From Oscillospiraceae bacterium (GTDB taxonomy: Bacteria > Bacillota > Clostridia > Oscillospirales > UBA929), in contig WRCJ01000048.1 in assembly GCA_009784085.1 (NCBI GenBank), positions 1 through 12,647 of the forward strand: a DNA stretch of 12,647 nucleotides, in the 5' to 3' direction. Each line of letters opens with the position of its first letter. Position 1 is the first letter of the stretch. The notes under the pieces are model-generated. The model saw only the letters and a program-made list of their open reading frames with translations. It did not search any database and was not told the DNA's origin. A program made the position numbers and the translations under genes. This document shows, piece after piece, positions 6,420-12,633 of the stretch.

Positions 6420-7370
6420 CTATTGGTACAGGGCTGTGATGATATCCTCCATGGGGGGTTCCTTCACAGAGATGTCGCGTACGCTCATCCGCGAAAACAA
6501 GGATTCTATACACCCGCTGATGTCCCGGGTATCCGCTTCCAGTGTCATCTTGAATGCAGAGGATTGCCCTGTCACGGTAACAACCATGCCTTCCAACGCC
6601 CCTGGCGGGGGCGGCTCGTTCAGCGTCAGCTCGATAAGCTTTTTATCGCCCAACCGCCGCCGCAGATGGGTGAGGCTGTCGTCGAATACCTTTTTCCCGT
6701 GGTTTATGATGATAATATGCTCGGCCAGTTGCTCTACATCCGCCAGGTCATGCGTGGTCAGGATAAAGGTCGTGCCACGCCCGTTCATTTTTTTGATAAA
6801 CTCCCGCACGCCCGCCTTGGCGATCACGTCCAGGCCGATGGTAGGCTCATCCAAAAAGACGACCCGCGGCCTATGGAGCATAGCCATGATAAACTCGCAC
6901 TTCATCCGCTCCCCCAAAGACAGCGCACGCGTGGGTTTTTCAAGGACATCGGCGACATCCAGCAGCGCAACCAACTCATCCAGTATGCTTTTGTAATCCG
7001 CCCGCGCGATACCATAGATTGCGCGGTTCATCTTGTAGCTCTCTATCGGTGGGATATCCCAAATCAGCTGCGATTTTTGCCCGAACACCGCCCCGATGTG
7101 CCCCACATATTTTTTGCGGTCTGAAGCGGGCGAGAACCCCATCACCTCCAGCCTCCCGTCGCTGGGGTACAGCGCGCCGCACAGCATTTTCACGGTGGTG
7201 GATTTGCCCGCTCCATTCGGCCCCAGCAAGCCGCAGACGACGCCTTCCTCTATGGCAAAAGAAACGCCATCCACCGCATGGACATATGTGGTCTCCCGCT
7301 TGAAGAAACCGGCGGCCTTTTTGTATGTTTTATATGTCTTTCGCAAATTCTCCGCAACGATAATGCGCAC
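6420..7370 (-). CDS. ABC transporter ATP-binding protein (COG4586-like)
   Basis: The ATPase of an ABC-2 type exporter, 316 residues. All motifs are present: Walker A GPNGAGKST (50-58), Q-loop Q98 in FGQKSQL, signature LSLGERMK (150-157) in place of LSGGQ, Walker B VVFLDE (170-175), D-loop GLD (179-181) and the switch H207. A long first strand with KTYKTYKK and the LSLGERMK signature are typical of the COG4586 group, whose partners are the two permease types found just upstream. Residues 230-316 form an extra C-terminal domain. The start is GTG at 7370, directly after the permease stop (TAA-GTG) with a G-rich SD four bases earlier. It is the last of the three transporter genes. The substrate is not predictable from sequence; this group has been annotated loosely as multidrug or uncharacterised export. 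Confidence 0.95.
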   Translation of the reverse strand: MRIIVAENLRKTYKTYKKAAGFFKRETTYVHAVDGVSFAIEEGVVCGLLGPNGAGKSTTVKMLCGALYPSDGRLEVMGFSPASDRKKYVGHIGAVFGQKSQLIWDIPPIESYKMNRAIYGIARADYKSILDELVALLDVADVLEKPTRALSLGERMKCEFIMAMLHRPRVVFLDEPTIGLDVIAKAGVREFIKKMNGRGTTFILTTHDLADVEQLAEHIIIINHGKKVFDDSLTHLRRRLGDKKLIELTLNEPPPPGALEGMVVTVTGQSSAFKMTLEADTRDISGCIESLFSRMSVRDISVKEPPMEDIITALYQ

Positions 7371-8153
7371 TTAACCCCCGGCCCCCTTGTATCGTCGAAT
7401 CATGTGCTGATACAGCCACACGCCAAACCCCAAAAACAGCAGGCTGAGCCCCGCGCCCCAGAACGCTTCCGGTTCCGCCCGGCCCAGGAGCGCGGCAGCG
7501 GGGAAAAACCCGACCAAGCTCACCGGGACGATAAATGTCGCCACCGCCCGTATCGCCGACGGGAAAATGGCGATGGGGTACTGCCCGAAAGCCTCCACGC
7601 TTCCGAATATTTCGGGCAGGCGGGAATTCCCCACCCATTTAAAAGAAGTCGCCGCCATAATAATCTGTATCCCTGCCATAACCGCGACGCCCGCGATGAA
7701 CAGTAGCAGGCCCGCGCCGATCGCCGCCGCCGCCGACACAATCTGCGCGTGCGCCGCCGCGTAACCGAACAGCGCGAGCCCGCACAAAAGGTTGCCGAAG
7801 CTATCGGGGGAAAAGGTCGTGGCGATCATGTAGGCCAGCGGTTCCATGGGCTTTAACAGGACTACCTCGAAGCTACCCTCGCGCACATGGATCATGGTAT
7901 CCCACAGCACGTTCCCGAGACAGACCTTTGCCATGGCCTGCGATACGGTGAACAGCGATTGGATGAGAAGCACTTCGTGAAAACTCCAGCCGGGAAACGA
8001 GGCGCCCGCGCCGTATATCAGCACAGCGACCAACGGCAACAGCAGACTGCCCAGGAAAGTGATAAGCAACGATAGAAAAAAATTGAACCGGTATGCCACA
8101 GCTTGCGACACTGCCGTCTTGATACAGATTTTATAGATAGACAAGCTCTTCAT
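7371..8153 (-). CDS. ABC-2 type exporter permease (COG3694-like)
   Basis: An integral membrane subunit of 260 residues with about six hydrophobic segments (near 24-48, 60-80, 115-135, 138-168, 196-222 and 231-250). Two conserved phrases identify the family: FEVVLLKPMEPL (95-106), the cytoplasmic coupling region, and YPIAIFPSAIRAVATFIVP (192-210) continuing to GFFPAAALLG (215-224). It pairs with the neighbouring COG4587-like permease, so the exporter would be a heterodimer in the membrane driven by the adjoining ATPase. The ATG at 8153 is preceded by AAGGGG with ordinary spacing. Upstream of that, the 104-base gap to the previous permease is filled by short tandem repeats. The C-terminus (RRYKGAGG) abuts the ATPase start. 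The substrate is unknown. Confidence 0.92.
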   Translation of the reverse strand: MKSLSIYKICIKTAVSQAVAYRFNFFLSLLITFLGSLLLPLVAVLIYGAGASFPGWSFHEVLLIQSLFTVSQAMAKVCLGNVLWDTMIHVREGSFEVVLLKPMEPLAYMIATTFSPDSFGNLLCGLALFGYAAAHAQIVSAAAAIGAGLLLFIAGVAVMAGIQIIMAATSFKWVGNSRLPEIFGSVEAFGQYPIAIFPSAIRAVATFIVPVSLVGFFPAAALLGRAEPEAFWGAGLSLLFLGFGVWLYQHMIRRYKGAGG

Positions 8154-8165
8154 AGAAAACCCCTT

Positions 8166-8205
8166 GCCTCTCAGCCTCTTTGCCTCTTTGCCTCTTTGCC
8201 TCTTT
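8166..8205. repeat. Octamer tandem array GCCTCTTT
   Basis: Five units with an exact period of 8 start at 8166, 8174, 8182, 8190 and 8198. The first is GCCTCTCA and the other four are GCCTCTTT. On the transcribed strand each unit reads AAAGAGGC, so the SD-like AGAGG recurs every eight bases just before the permease at 8153. Confidence 0.92.
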
Positions 8206-8224
8206 GCGGCTAGCGGCTAGCCGC
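8206..8224. repeat. GCGGCTAG duplication ending in a 12-bp palindrome
   Basis: GCGGCTAG occurs at 8206-8213 and again at 8213-8220. The second copy runs into CCGC, giving the perfect palindrome GCGGCTAGCCGC (8213-8224). It lies between two other arrays in the permease spacer and could form a small hairpin. Confidence 0.85.
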
Positions 8225-8237
8225 TTAGCCTCTTGTC

Positions 8238-8264
8238 ATGGCTACATGGCTACGTGGCTACATG
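8238..8264. repeat. Octamer tandem array (A/G)TGGCTAC over a stop codon
   Basis: Units ATGGCTAC (8238-8245), ATGGCTAC (8246-8253), GTGGCTAC (8254-8261), then a partial ATG. The TAG stop of the COG4587-like permease (8258-8260) lies inside the last full unit. Confidence 0.9.
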
Positions 8265-9055
8265 CCAACGTCGCAAAACCTCCGCATTGCCCGGCGGTAC
8301 ACCAGCTCGCTGACTAAATACATCACCAGCGCGGCGACCGCCTGATACCCGACAAGCCAAGGCGTGAAGCTCCCGGTGAATACCATGGCCGGCACATAGA
8401 CGGTGTATTGAAACGGCAGGAAAAACTGCACCATCCTCAGCCATTCCGGGAAAAACGCCAACGGGATGAGCGCACCCGAAAACACTTTGGCTATGAGGCT
8501 CACCACATTCCTGATACCTTCCGTGCGCACGACCCAGAAAGAGGCCATGCCAATGATATAATTGAAGTGGAAGTTTATCGAAAAGGCCAGCGCGACCGAT
8601 AGGAATGTCCAAGGCAGATTGGCCGGGCGCATATCCACGCCGAACAAAAAGTGAAAAATCAGCAGGCAGGGAATAAACTCCAGCGCGAACCCCAAAACGC
8701 GGTGGCCCAGCTTCTGGGAAAGCGCGAAGAACCGGTGATGAATGGGCCTGAGCGCGAAGGTCAGGAATTTCCCCGTTCGTATCAGCATGGAGAGATTCCA
8801 ATCGGCAAAATCCATGGTCAGGTAGCCGATCAGCGCCGTCGCCGCGAAATAACGTATGAGCTGGTCGAGCGCCATGCCGGCAAGCTCCGGGCGGCTGCCA
8901 TAAACCGCGGTCCAGATGAAATACTGCACGGCAAAATAAACCGGCCCCACAAAAACGGATACAAACGTATGCGTGCGATAGACGCTCCACTCTTTGAACG
9001 TGGCGACGGCTACCGCGTATATCACTTCAAGATTCCTTCGTATTACACTTATCAT
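8258..9055 (-). CDS. ABC-2 type exporter permease (COG4587-like)
   Basis: A 265-residue membrane subunit with about six hydrophobic segments (near 30-52, 66-80, 118-140, 148-175, 183-212 and 233-253). Family phrases are IRTGKFLTFALRPI (92-105) and FSGALIPLAFFPEWLRM (192-208) followed by LPFQY (213-217). It is the first transporter gene; the second permease and ATPase follow. The start is uncertain: ATG 9055 has no SD site, and the 60 bases before it are mostly a CAGTTGT array. An in-frame GTG at 9025 (codon 11) has AAGGA at good spacing and would shorten the protein by ten residues. The stop TAG lies in another short array. The usual COG4586/4587/3694 sets place the ATPase first, whereas here it is last. 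The substrate is unknown. Confidence 0.92.
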   Translation of the reverse strand: MISVIRRNLEVIYAVAVATFKEWSVYRTHTFVSVFVGPVYFAVQYFIWTAVYGSRPELAGMALDQLIRYFAATALIGYLTMDFADWNLSMLIRTGKFLTFALRPIHHRFFALSQKLGHRVLGFALEFIPCLLIFHFLFGVDMRPANLPWTFLSVALAFSINFHFNYIIGMASFWVVRTEGIRNVVSLIAKVFSGALIPLAFFPEWLRMVQFFLPFQYTVYVPAMVFTGSFTPWLVGYQAVAALVMYLVSELVYRRAMRRFCDVGM

Positions 9056-9070
9056 TCGCGTTTCGTTATC

Positions 9071-9119
9071 CAGTTATCAGTTGTCAGTTGTCAGTTGTCA
9101 GTTGTCAGTTGTCAGCTAT
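9071..9119. repeat. Heptamer tandem array CAGTTGT over a stop codon
   Basis: Five exact CAGTTGT units (9078-9112) flanked by one-mismatch units CAGTTAT (9071-9077) and CAGCTAT (9113-9119). The last one contains the TAG stop (9116-9118) of the serine hydrolase gene. The array fills the spacer before the permease. Confidence 0.95.
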
Positions 9120-10330
9120 TCCAACGCGGAATACAAAACATTCATCACGGGCGCGTAGATGTTTTTATTGATACCAGGCTTGTATTCGGCCGTGAAGATC
9201 GCGGCCGTGATACCCTCTTCGGGGTCGATGAGGATTTTTGTCCCTGCCCATCCGCCATGGTCCAGACACCTGCTTGAGCGCAGGATCCCCGTGTCGTCTT
9301 GCTTGTCCATCTTAATGTTCCAACCCAAACCCCACGCGCCAAAGGCGAGGTTACCGTCCGATGCAACGCCTGCGTTATGGTTCCGTGCCATTTCGGCGAC
9401 GCTGCGCCTTGACAGGAGGCGTTCGCCATGGAACACGCCGCCGCCTAGTATCATACGGCAAAAATTGGTAATATCATCGACAGTGGTTTTCAAGCCGCCC
9501 GCGCCGCTTTCGTCCTGATAGCTCCCCGTCGAATTGAGCCACGCCGCGCCCTCGCAGACCTCCTTGCGCCCGAGTATTCTGCCCCATTTTTCCTCCGGGA
9601 CACTCCAGTAAGTATCCTTCATGCCGAGCGGATCAAACAGCCGCTTTTGCGCGGTAGTATCGATGGGTTCGCCCGTAACGACGTCTATGATTTCCTTGAG
9701 CCTTTGGTAGCCGTAGTTGCAGTATGCCATATTGCTCCTGGGGGCGTGCTTGATCGGTATCTTGAGCGAAACCAAATACTCAGGGTCGTTGAGGCGGTCG
9801 TTTATGGCATCGGGGTCGAGCCCCATTTTTTCGCAAGCCAGCCTTCGAAAAGCCTGCCATTCTTCCGGCGGGGAACCCTCCTTCGGGGGCAACAATCTGT
9901 ACTCCTTCACGCAGATTTCGTCGATATAGGGCTGCATATCCTCATATCGCAAGCTACTCGTGTGGGTCAGGAAATGCCATAGTTGGATGTTTTCCCTGCC
10001 TCCGCCCGTGAACTCAGGCAGATAGGTCGATACCGGTTCATATAGGTCAACCAGCCCGTCCTCCTGCAACATCATAAGCAGGGTGGCGACGACCGGCTTG
10101 GTGACGGACGCCACCTGGAAAATCGTATCGGGCTTGACGCCGTAAGCCTTTGTGTTCGTACCGTAACAGCCCTCGAAGATCGCGTCGCCGCCTTTGGTGA
10201 TTTTTATGACGATGGCCTGCCTGTAATCCTTCGCCATATAATTTTGGATCAGATCCTCCAATATGGATAGCCTCTGTGTCCGTATCCCTAAAGTGGATGC
10301 GTTTTGGATTGCGAATTCTGTAGCGGGCAT
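9116..10330 (-). CDS. Serine hydrolase of the class C beta-lactamase / DD-peptidase fold (first of a pair)
   Basis: A 404-residue protein of the beta-lactamase superfamily (PF00144). The three active-site elements are in order: SVTK (75-78) with nucleophile Ser75 and Lys78, YCN (203-205) in the YxN position, and HGG (358-360) in the place of KTG/HxG. The family includes class C beta-lactamases, DD-peptidases, esterases and D-aminopeptidases, and the sequence alone does not choose between them. There is no signal peptide, which argues against a periplasmic antibiotic-degrading enzyme and for a cytosolic esterase or peptidase role. The SD AAGGAGG lies eight bases before the ATG. Its stop codon is inside a heptamer array just before the exporter permease. 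It is a paralog of the gene upstream, 49 bases away; both keep a PDTIF...SxTK...LxEDGL...LPE segment. Confidence 0.9.
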   Translation of the reverse strand: MPATEFAIQNASTLGIRTQRLSILEDLIQNYMAKDYRQAIVIKITKGGDAIFEGCYGTNTKAYGVKPDTIFQVASVTKPVVATLLMMLQEDGLVDLYEPVSTYLPEFTGGGRENIQLWHFLTHTSSLRYEDMQPYIDEICVKEYRLLPPKEGSPPEEWQAFRRLACEKMGLDPDAINDRLNDPEYLVSLKIPIKHAPRSNMAYCNYGYQRLKEIIDVVTGEPIDTTAQKRLFDPLGMKDTYWSVPEEKWGRILGRKEVCEGAAWLNSTGSYQDESGAGGLKTTVDDITNFCRMILGGGVFHGERLLSRRSVAEMARNHNAGVASDGNLAFGAWGLGWNIKMDKQDDTGILRSSRCLDHGGWAGTKILIDPEEGITAAIFTAEYKPGINKNIYAPVMNVLYSALE

Positions 10331-10379
10331 GGATAAACCCTCCTTGATGCTCCTTTAATGTTCCTTGATGTAGTGACAA

Positions 10380-11546
10380 TTATATCAGCCCAGAGCTTAT
10401 TATGGCCTGCGTGTTGTAGCTAGGAATGGGATCCCAGACATCGGGTTCTACAAACGGCACAAAATACGCCGAAACAAACCTCTTCTCCGGATCCACGGAA
10501 AGACGGCTGCGTCCCCAGCCCTCATGATGATACGTGCCCGGTGTAATAAGATAAAAGTCCTCCAGGCCCAGATCCGATCCAAGGCCATAAGGCTTGTATC
10601 TGCCGCCATCTTGCCAGCAGAAACTCTTGATATGCGGTTTTGTATACACGCTTGTCATCTTCTCGACTGCAATGCGACCCAATACCCGCCGCCCGTCCAG
10701 GCGACCGCCGTTCAACAGCATGTTCCCAAAATTTGCCAAGTCAGCCACGGTAGAGAACATATGGCCCGCAGTTCCCGGAACTGCCTCCCATGGGCTATGT
10801 TGATCAGGGTTGTTGAGTTCCTTTTCGGTGTCTTCAAATTGAATAAACAGTCGGTCAGCGATATCGGATCGGTTTTTCATTGTGTCCCAAAAACCGGAGT
10901 CGGGCATGCCGCAGAACCTCAGGATGTTTTCCTCGATATAGCGTTCGGCCCTAACGCCGGTGATGCGCTCGATCAAAACGCCCAGCAATATCATCCCAAG
11001 GCTTGAGTATTCCCAACGGGTTCCCGGTTCGGACTCTCGCCCTTTCTTTAGCGCGGCTGTGATCCAATCGCGTCCGCCACGCTGAAATTCCTGCTCGATA
11101 AGCTGCCGGCAGTCGAGTTCCCCCTCTTTGAGCGGATATACGCCGGCGGCGACCGGCAGGCCGCCCGTATGGGAAAGCGCGTGCGCTATGGTGACTTTGG
11201 AAAAGTCTTCGGTATCCATCTCGGGAAGCCAGGTTTTCATCGTTTCGTCCAGCCGGCAAAGGCCATCCTCCACCAGCTTGAATACGGCAACCGCAGTGAA
11301 CAGTTTGGTAATCGAGTATATCCGGAAAATCGTATCGGGTTTCAGCGGCCGCTTGTCTTCTTCGCGGAAGGATTGTTTCCCTATCGCGCCGGCGGCGAAC
11401 AACTTTCCCTCCCGCGTTATGGCGTAACTCGCGCCGATGAGGACTTTTTTGTCGATCTGCCCCTGGAAGAAATGATGCAACACATCTAATCGCGATGAAT
11501 CGTACCCCAGCGATTCGGGAACATACGGTGTATCAAGCTGAATCAT
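10380..11546 (-). CDS. Serine hydrolase of the class C beta-lactamase fold (second of a pair)
   Basis: A 388-residue PF00144 protein. SITK (78-81) carries nucleophile Ser78 and Lys81. The tyrosine motif is YSS (180-182), so the usual Asn of YxN is Ser. The third motif is HEG (341-343). FRIYSITKLFTAVAVFKL and the HALSHTGGLP segment (122-131) are typical of the esterase-like branch. The changed YxN motif speaks against true beta-lactamase activity, but this is inference. There is no signal peptide. The ATG at 11546 has a G-run (GGGGGG) five bases upstream. The preceding 40 bases are AT-rich and may hold a promoter, but no well-spaced pair stands out. Gene order suggests co-transcription with the paralog and possibly the exporter. 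The two hydrolases are clearly diverged, so the duplication is not recent. Confidence 0.9.
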   Translation of the reverse strand: MIQLDTPYVPESLGYDSSRLDVLHHFFQGQIDKKVLIGASYAITREGKLFAAGAIGKQSFREEDKRPLKPDTIFRIYSITKLFTAVAVFKLVEDGLCRLDETMKTWLPEMDTEDFSKVTIAHALSHTGGLPVAAGVYPLKEGELDCRQLIEQEFQRGGRDWITAALKKGRESEPGTRWEYSSLGMILLGVLIERITGVRAERYIEENILRFCGMPDSGFWDTMKNRSDIADRLFIQFEDTEKELNNPDQHSPWEAVPGTAGHMFSTVADLANFGNMLLNGGRLDGRRVLGRIAVEKMTSVYTKPHIKSFCWQDGGRYKPYGLGSDLGLEDFYLITPGTYHHEGWGRSRLSVDPEKRFVSAYFVPFVEPDVWDPIPSYNTQAIISSGLI

Positions 11547-11793
11547 GGTTTCCCCCCTATATCAATTGCAAGATAATAATATTTTGACAAGGCATGGCTT
11601 TTGACCCTTGCCGCGCCGGAAATGACGGTATTGCTCGGCGGACTGAGGGTTTTGGGCAACAATTGCGTACGGTCACGGGCAGTCACGGGCAGTCACGGGC
11701 AGTCACGGCCAGCCACGGCCAGGCACCGCGCAGTCACGGCCAGTCACCGCGCGGCGTACGCACCAAGTCGCCGGGAGCGTTGACGGCACGGAA
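11547..11793. other. Intergenic region between the orphan gene and the hydrolase pair
   Basis: A 247-base gap. Bases 11547-11590 are AT-rich, as expected of a minus-strand promoter and leader for the hydrolases. 11591-11670 holds nothing I recognise. 11671-11752 is a decamer tandem array. No terminator for the 212-residue gene is visible. Confidence 0.6.
11671..11752. repeat. Decamer tandem array, consensus AGTCACGGGC / AGTCACGGCC
   Basis: Units at 11671, 11681, 11691, 11701 and 11711 have an exact period of 10 and drift from AGTCACGGGC through AGTCACGGCC to AGCCACGGCC. A further three degenerate units run to 11752, one with an extra base. GCGTACG-like hexamers (GCGTAC) stand directly before (11665-11670) and just after (11754-11759). 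The array is noncoding in any convincing gene. Confidence 0.92.
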
Positions 11794-12432
11794 TCACTTC
11801 TTGTACATCTTCTGGATATGCAACTTCAACTCTTTGAACGCCGAGCGGACATCGAGTTCTTCAAGCGTGGCAATCAAAGCGTCGGTCATCTCTGGCGCCA
11901 AATATTCCTTTTTCTTTGTGAGGTTGGAGGTCTGTATCTGTACGATACGCCGCAGGATGGCTTCGACAGGCTCTTTTTCCGAAACCATCTGCGCGACCGT
12001 CTTGTTCTTGACGGCGAATTGAATCATGTCTTTATTCATCTTGGCGTAGTTCATCTTGAAGTTGTCGCCGGTATAGGCCGCAACCCACGCTTCGTACTCG
12101 TCGGACTCAACCATGTTGTATTCCGGGGTATCAGGGGCAAGTTCATCCTCGACGACATCCGCGACAAAGATCGCCTTGACCTTGCCACGCGCGGAATAAG
12201 GCAACCCCTGCGTCAGCTCGAACGCCTCCCGCGCCGCGTCACTGACAATGCTCTGCGGCGTAGTGGCGACAAGCTCGCCGCGACGGGTAATGGCAAAGGT
12301 CTCGATATTGTCTGATCCCTCATGGATGATCTTGATCCCCGCGCCCCCCGACGACATCTTGAATTTATACGCGAGGGCGGGAATCTTTGTCAGCTCGACC
12401 ACAGTTGTACGGATAATATTCACGTTGGACAT
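11794..12432 (-). CDS. Hypothetical protein, 212 residues, unrecognised
   Basis: I do not recognise this protein. It looks like a real gene: it is an open frame with sensible composition, and a plausible promoter lies upstream. Residues 1-60 look beta-rich (VNIIRTTVVELTKIP, ITRRGELVATTP). The middle is acidic (VVEDELAPDTPEYNMVESDE, 111-130). From about 150 to the end it is predicted by eye to be helical and charged, ending in a Lys-rich tail (LHIQKMYKK). There is no signal peptide or membrane segment, so it is probably cytoplasmic. The start is unsure: AGAGG abuts the ATG at 12432 directly, which is too close, whereas the GTG four codons in (12423) has AGAGG nine bases away. It is followed by a repeat array and then the hydrolase pair. 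A functional link is not shown. Confidence 0.65.
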   Translation of the reverse strand: MSNVNIIRTTVVELTKIPALAYKFKMSSGGAGIKIIHEGSDNIETFAITRRGELVATTPQSIVSDAAREAFELTQGLPYSARGKVKAIFVADVVEDELAPDTPEYNMVESDEYEAWVAAYTGDNFKMNYAKMNKDMIQFAVKNKTVAQMVSEKEPVEAILRRIVQIQTSNLTKKKEYLAPEMTDALIATLEELDVRSAFKELKLHIQKMYKK

Positions 12433-12458
12433 CCTCTGTTTCTATAAGATTTGATAAC

Positions 12459-12487
12459 AGTATACCACTCATTTGCAAAACCTGCAA
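12459..12487 (-). promoter_or_regulatory. Candidate sigma-A type promoter for the 212-residue gene
   Basis: On the minus strand TTGCAG (-35, plus 12482-12487) and TATACT (-10, plus 12459-12464) are separated by exactly 17 bases, about 27 bases before the start codon. The -10 matches the consensus at 5 of 6 positions, the -35 at only 3. Confidence 0.5.
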
Positions 12488-12492
12488 CCCCA

Positions 12493-12518
12493 TCCTAAGG
12501 GGCCCGTCCTAAGGGGCC
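12493..12518. repeat. Direct repeat of TCCTAAGGGGCC upstream of the promoter
   Basis: Two exact 12-mers (12493-12504 and 12507-12518), offset 14 bases, start six bases upstream of the -35 element on the transcribed side. Each contains CCTAAGG, which is nearly self-complementary. They could be operator sites or simply another slippage duplication. Confidence 0.8.
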
Positions 12519-12613
12519 TGAGAAGGTAAGTTGACAAGTTAAGCGCAACCGGGGCGGGGGCGTGGGGATGCATTAAGTCGTGCAAACTGAAGAGTATTGA
12601 GAAGATGCAGTTA

Positions 12614-12633
12614 GTCTTTCCGAACGGAAAGAC
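12614..12633. repeat. Perfect 20-bp palindrome / hairpin
   Basis: Arms GTCTTTCC and GGAAAGAC form an 8-bp stem around a GAAC loop; the full 20 bases read GTCTTTCCG-AA-CGGAAAGAC. No T-tract follows immediately on either strand, though CTCTTTTCC occurs nine bases later on the plus strand. It may be a poor terminator for a gene entering from the right or left, or a protein-binding palindrome. Confidence 0.7.

Noticed and set aside
5508..7124. 538-codon open frame on the plus strand
   Set aside because: It lies antisense across the lipoprotein 5' end, the SIMPL gene and much of the ABC ATPase. The translation is low-complexity, His/Arg-rich and shows no family motif, while the minus-strand genes are unmistakable.
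9071..9119. CRISPR array
   Set aside because: The units are head-to-tail heptamers with no spacers and no cas genes nearby. The same holds for the arrays at 8166-8264 and 11671-11752.
9116..11546. Antibiotic-resistance beta-lactamases
   Set aside because: The fold matches class C, but both proteins lack signal peptides and one lacks the YxN Asn. Resistance cannot be claimed from the motifs.
11583..11588. Perfect TTGACA on the plus strand as a promoter
   Set aside because: No -10-like hexamer occurs 16-18 bases downstream and no plus-strand gene follows.
11594..12022. Plus-strand open frame through the decamer array
   Set aside because: The protein would be mostly translated repeat followed by antisense of the 212-residue gene. 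No SD site or domain supports it.
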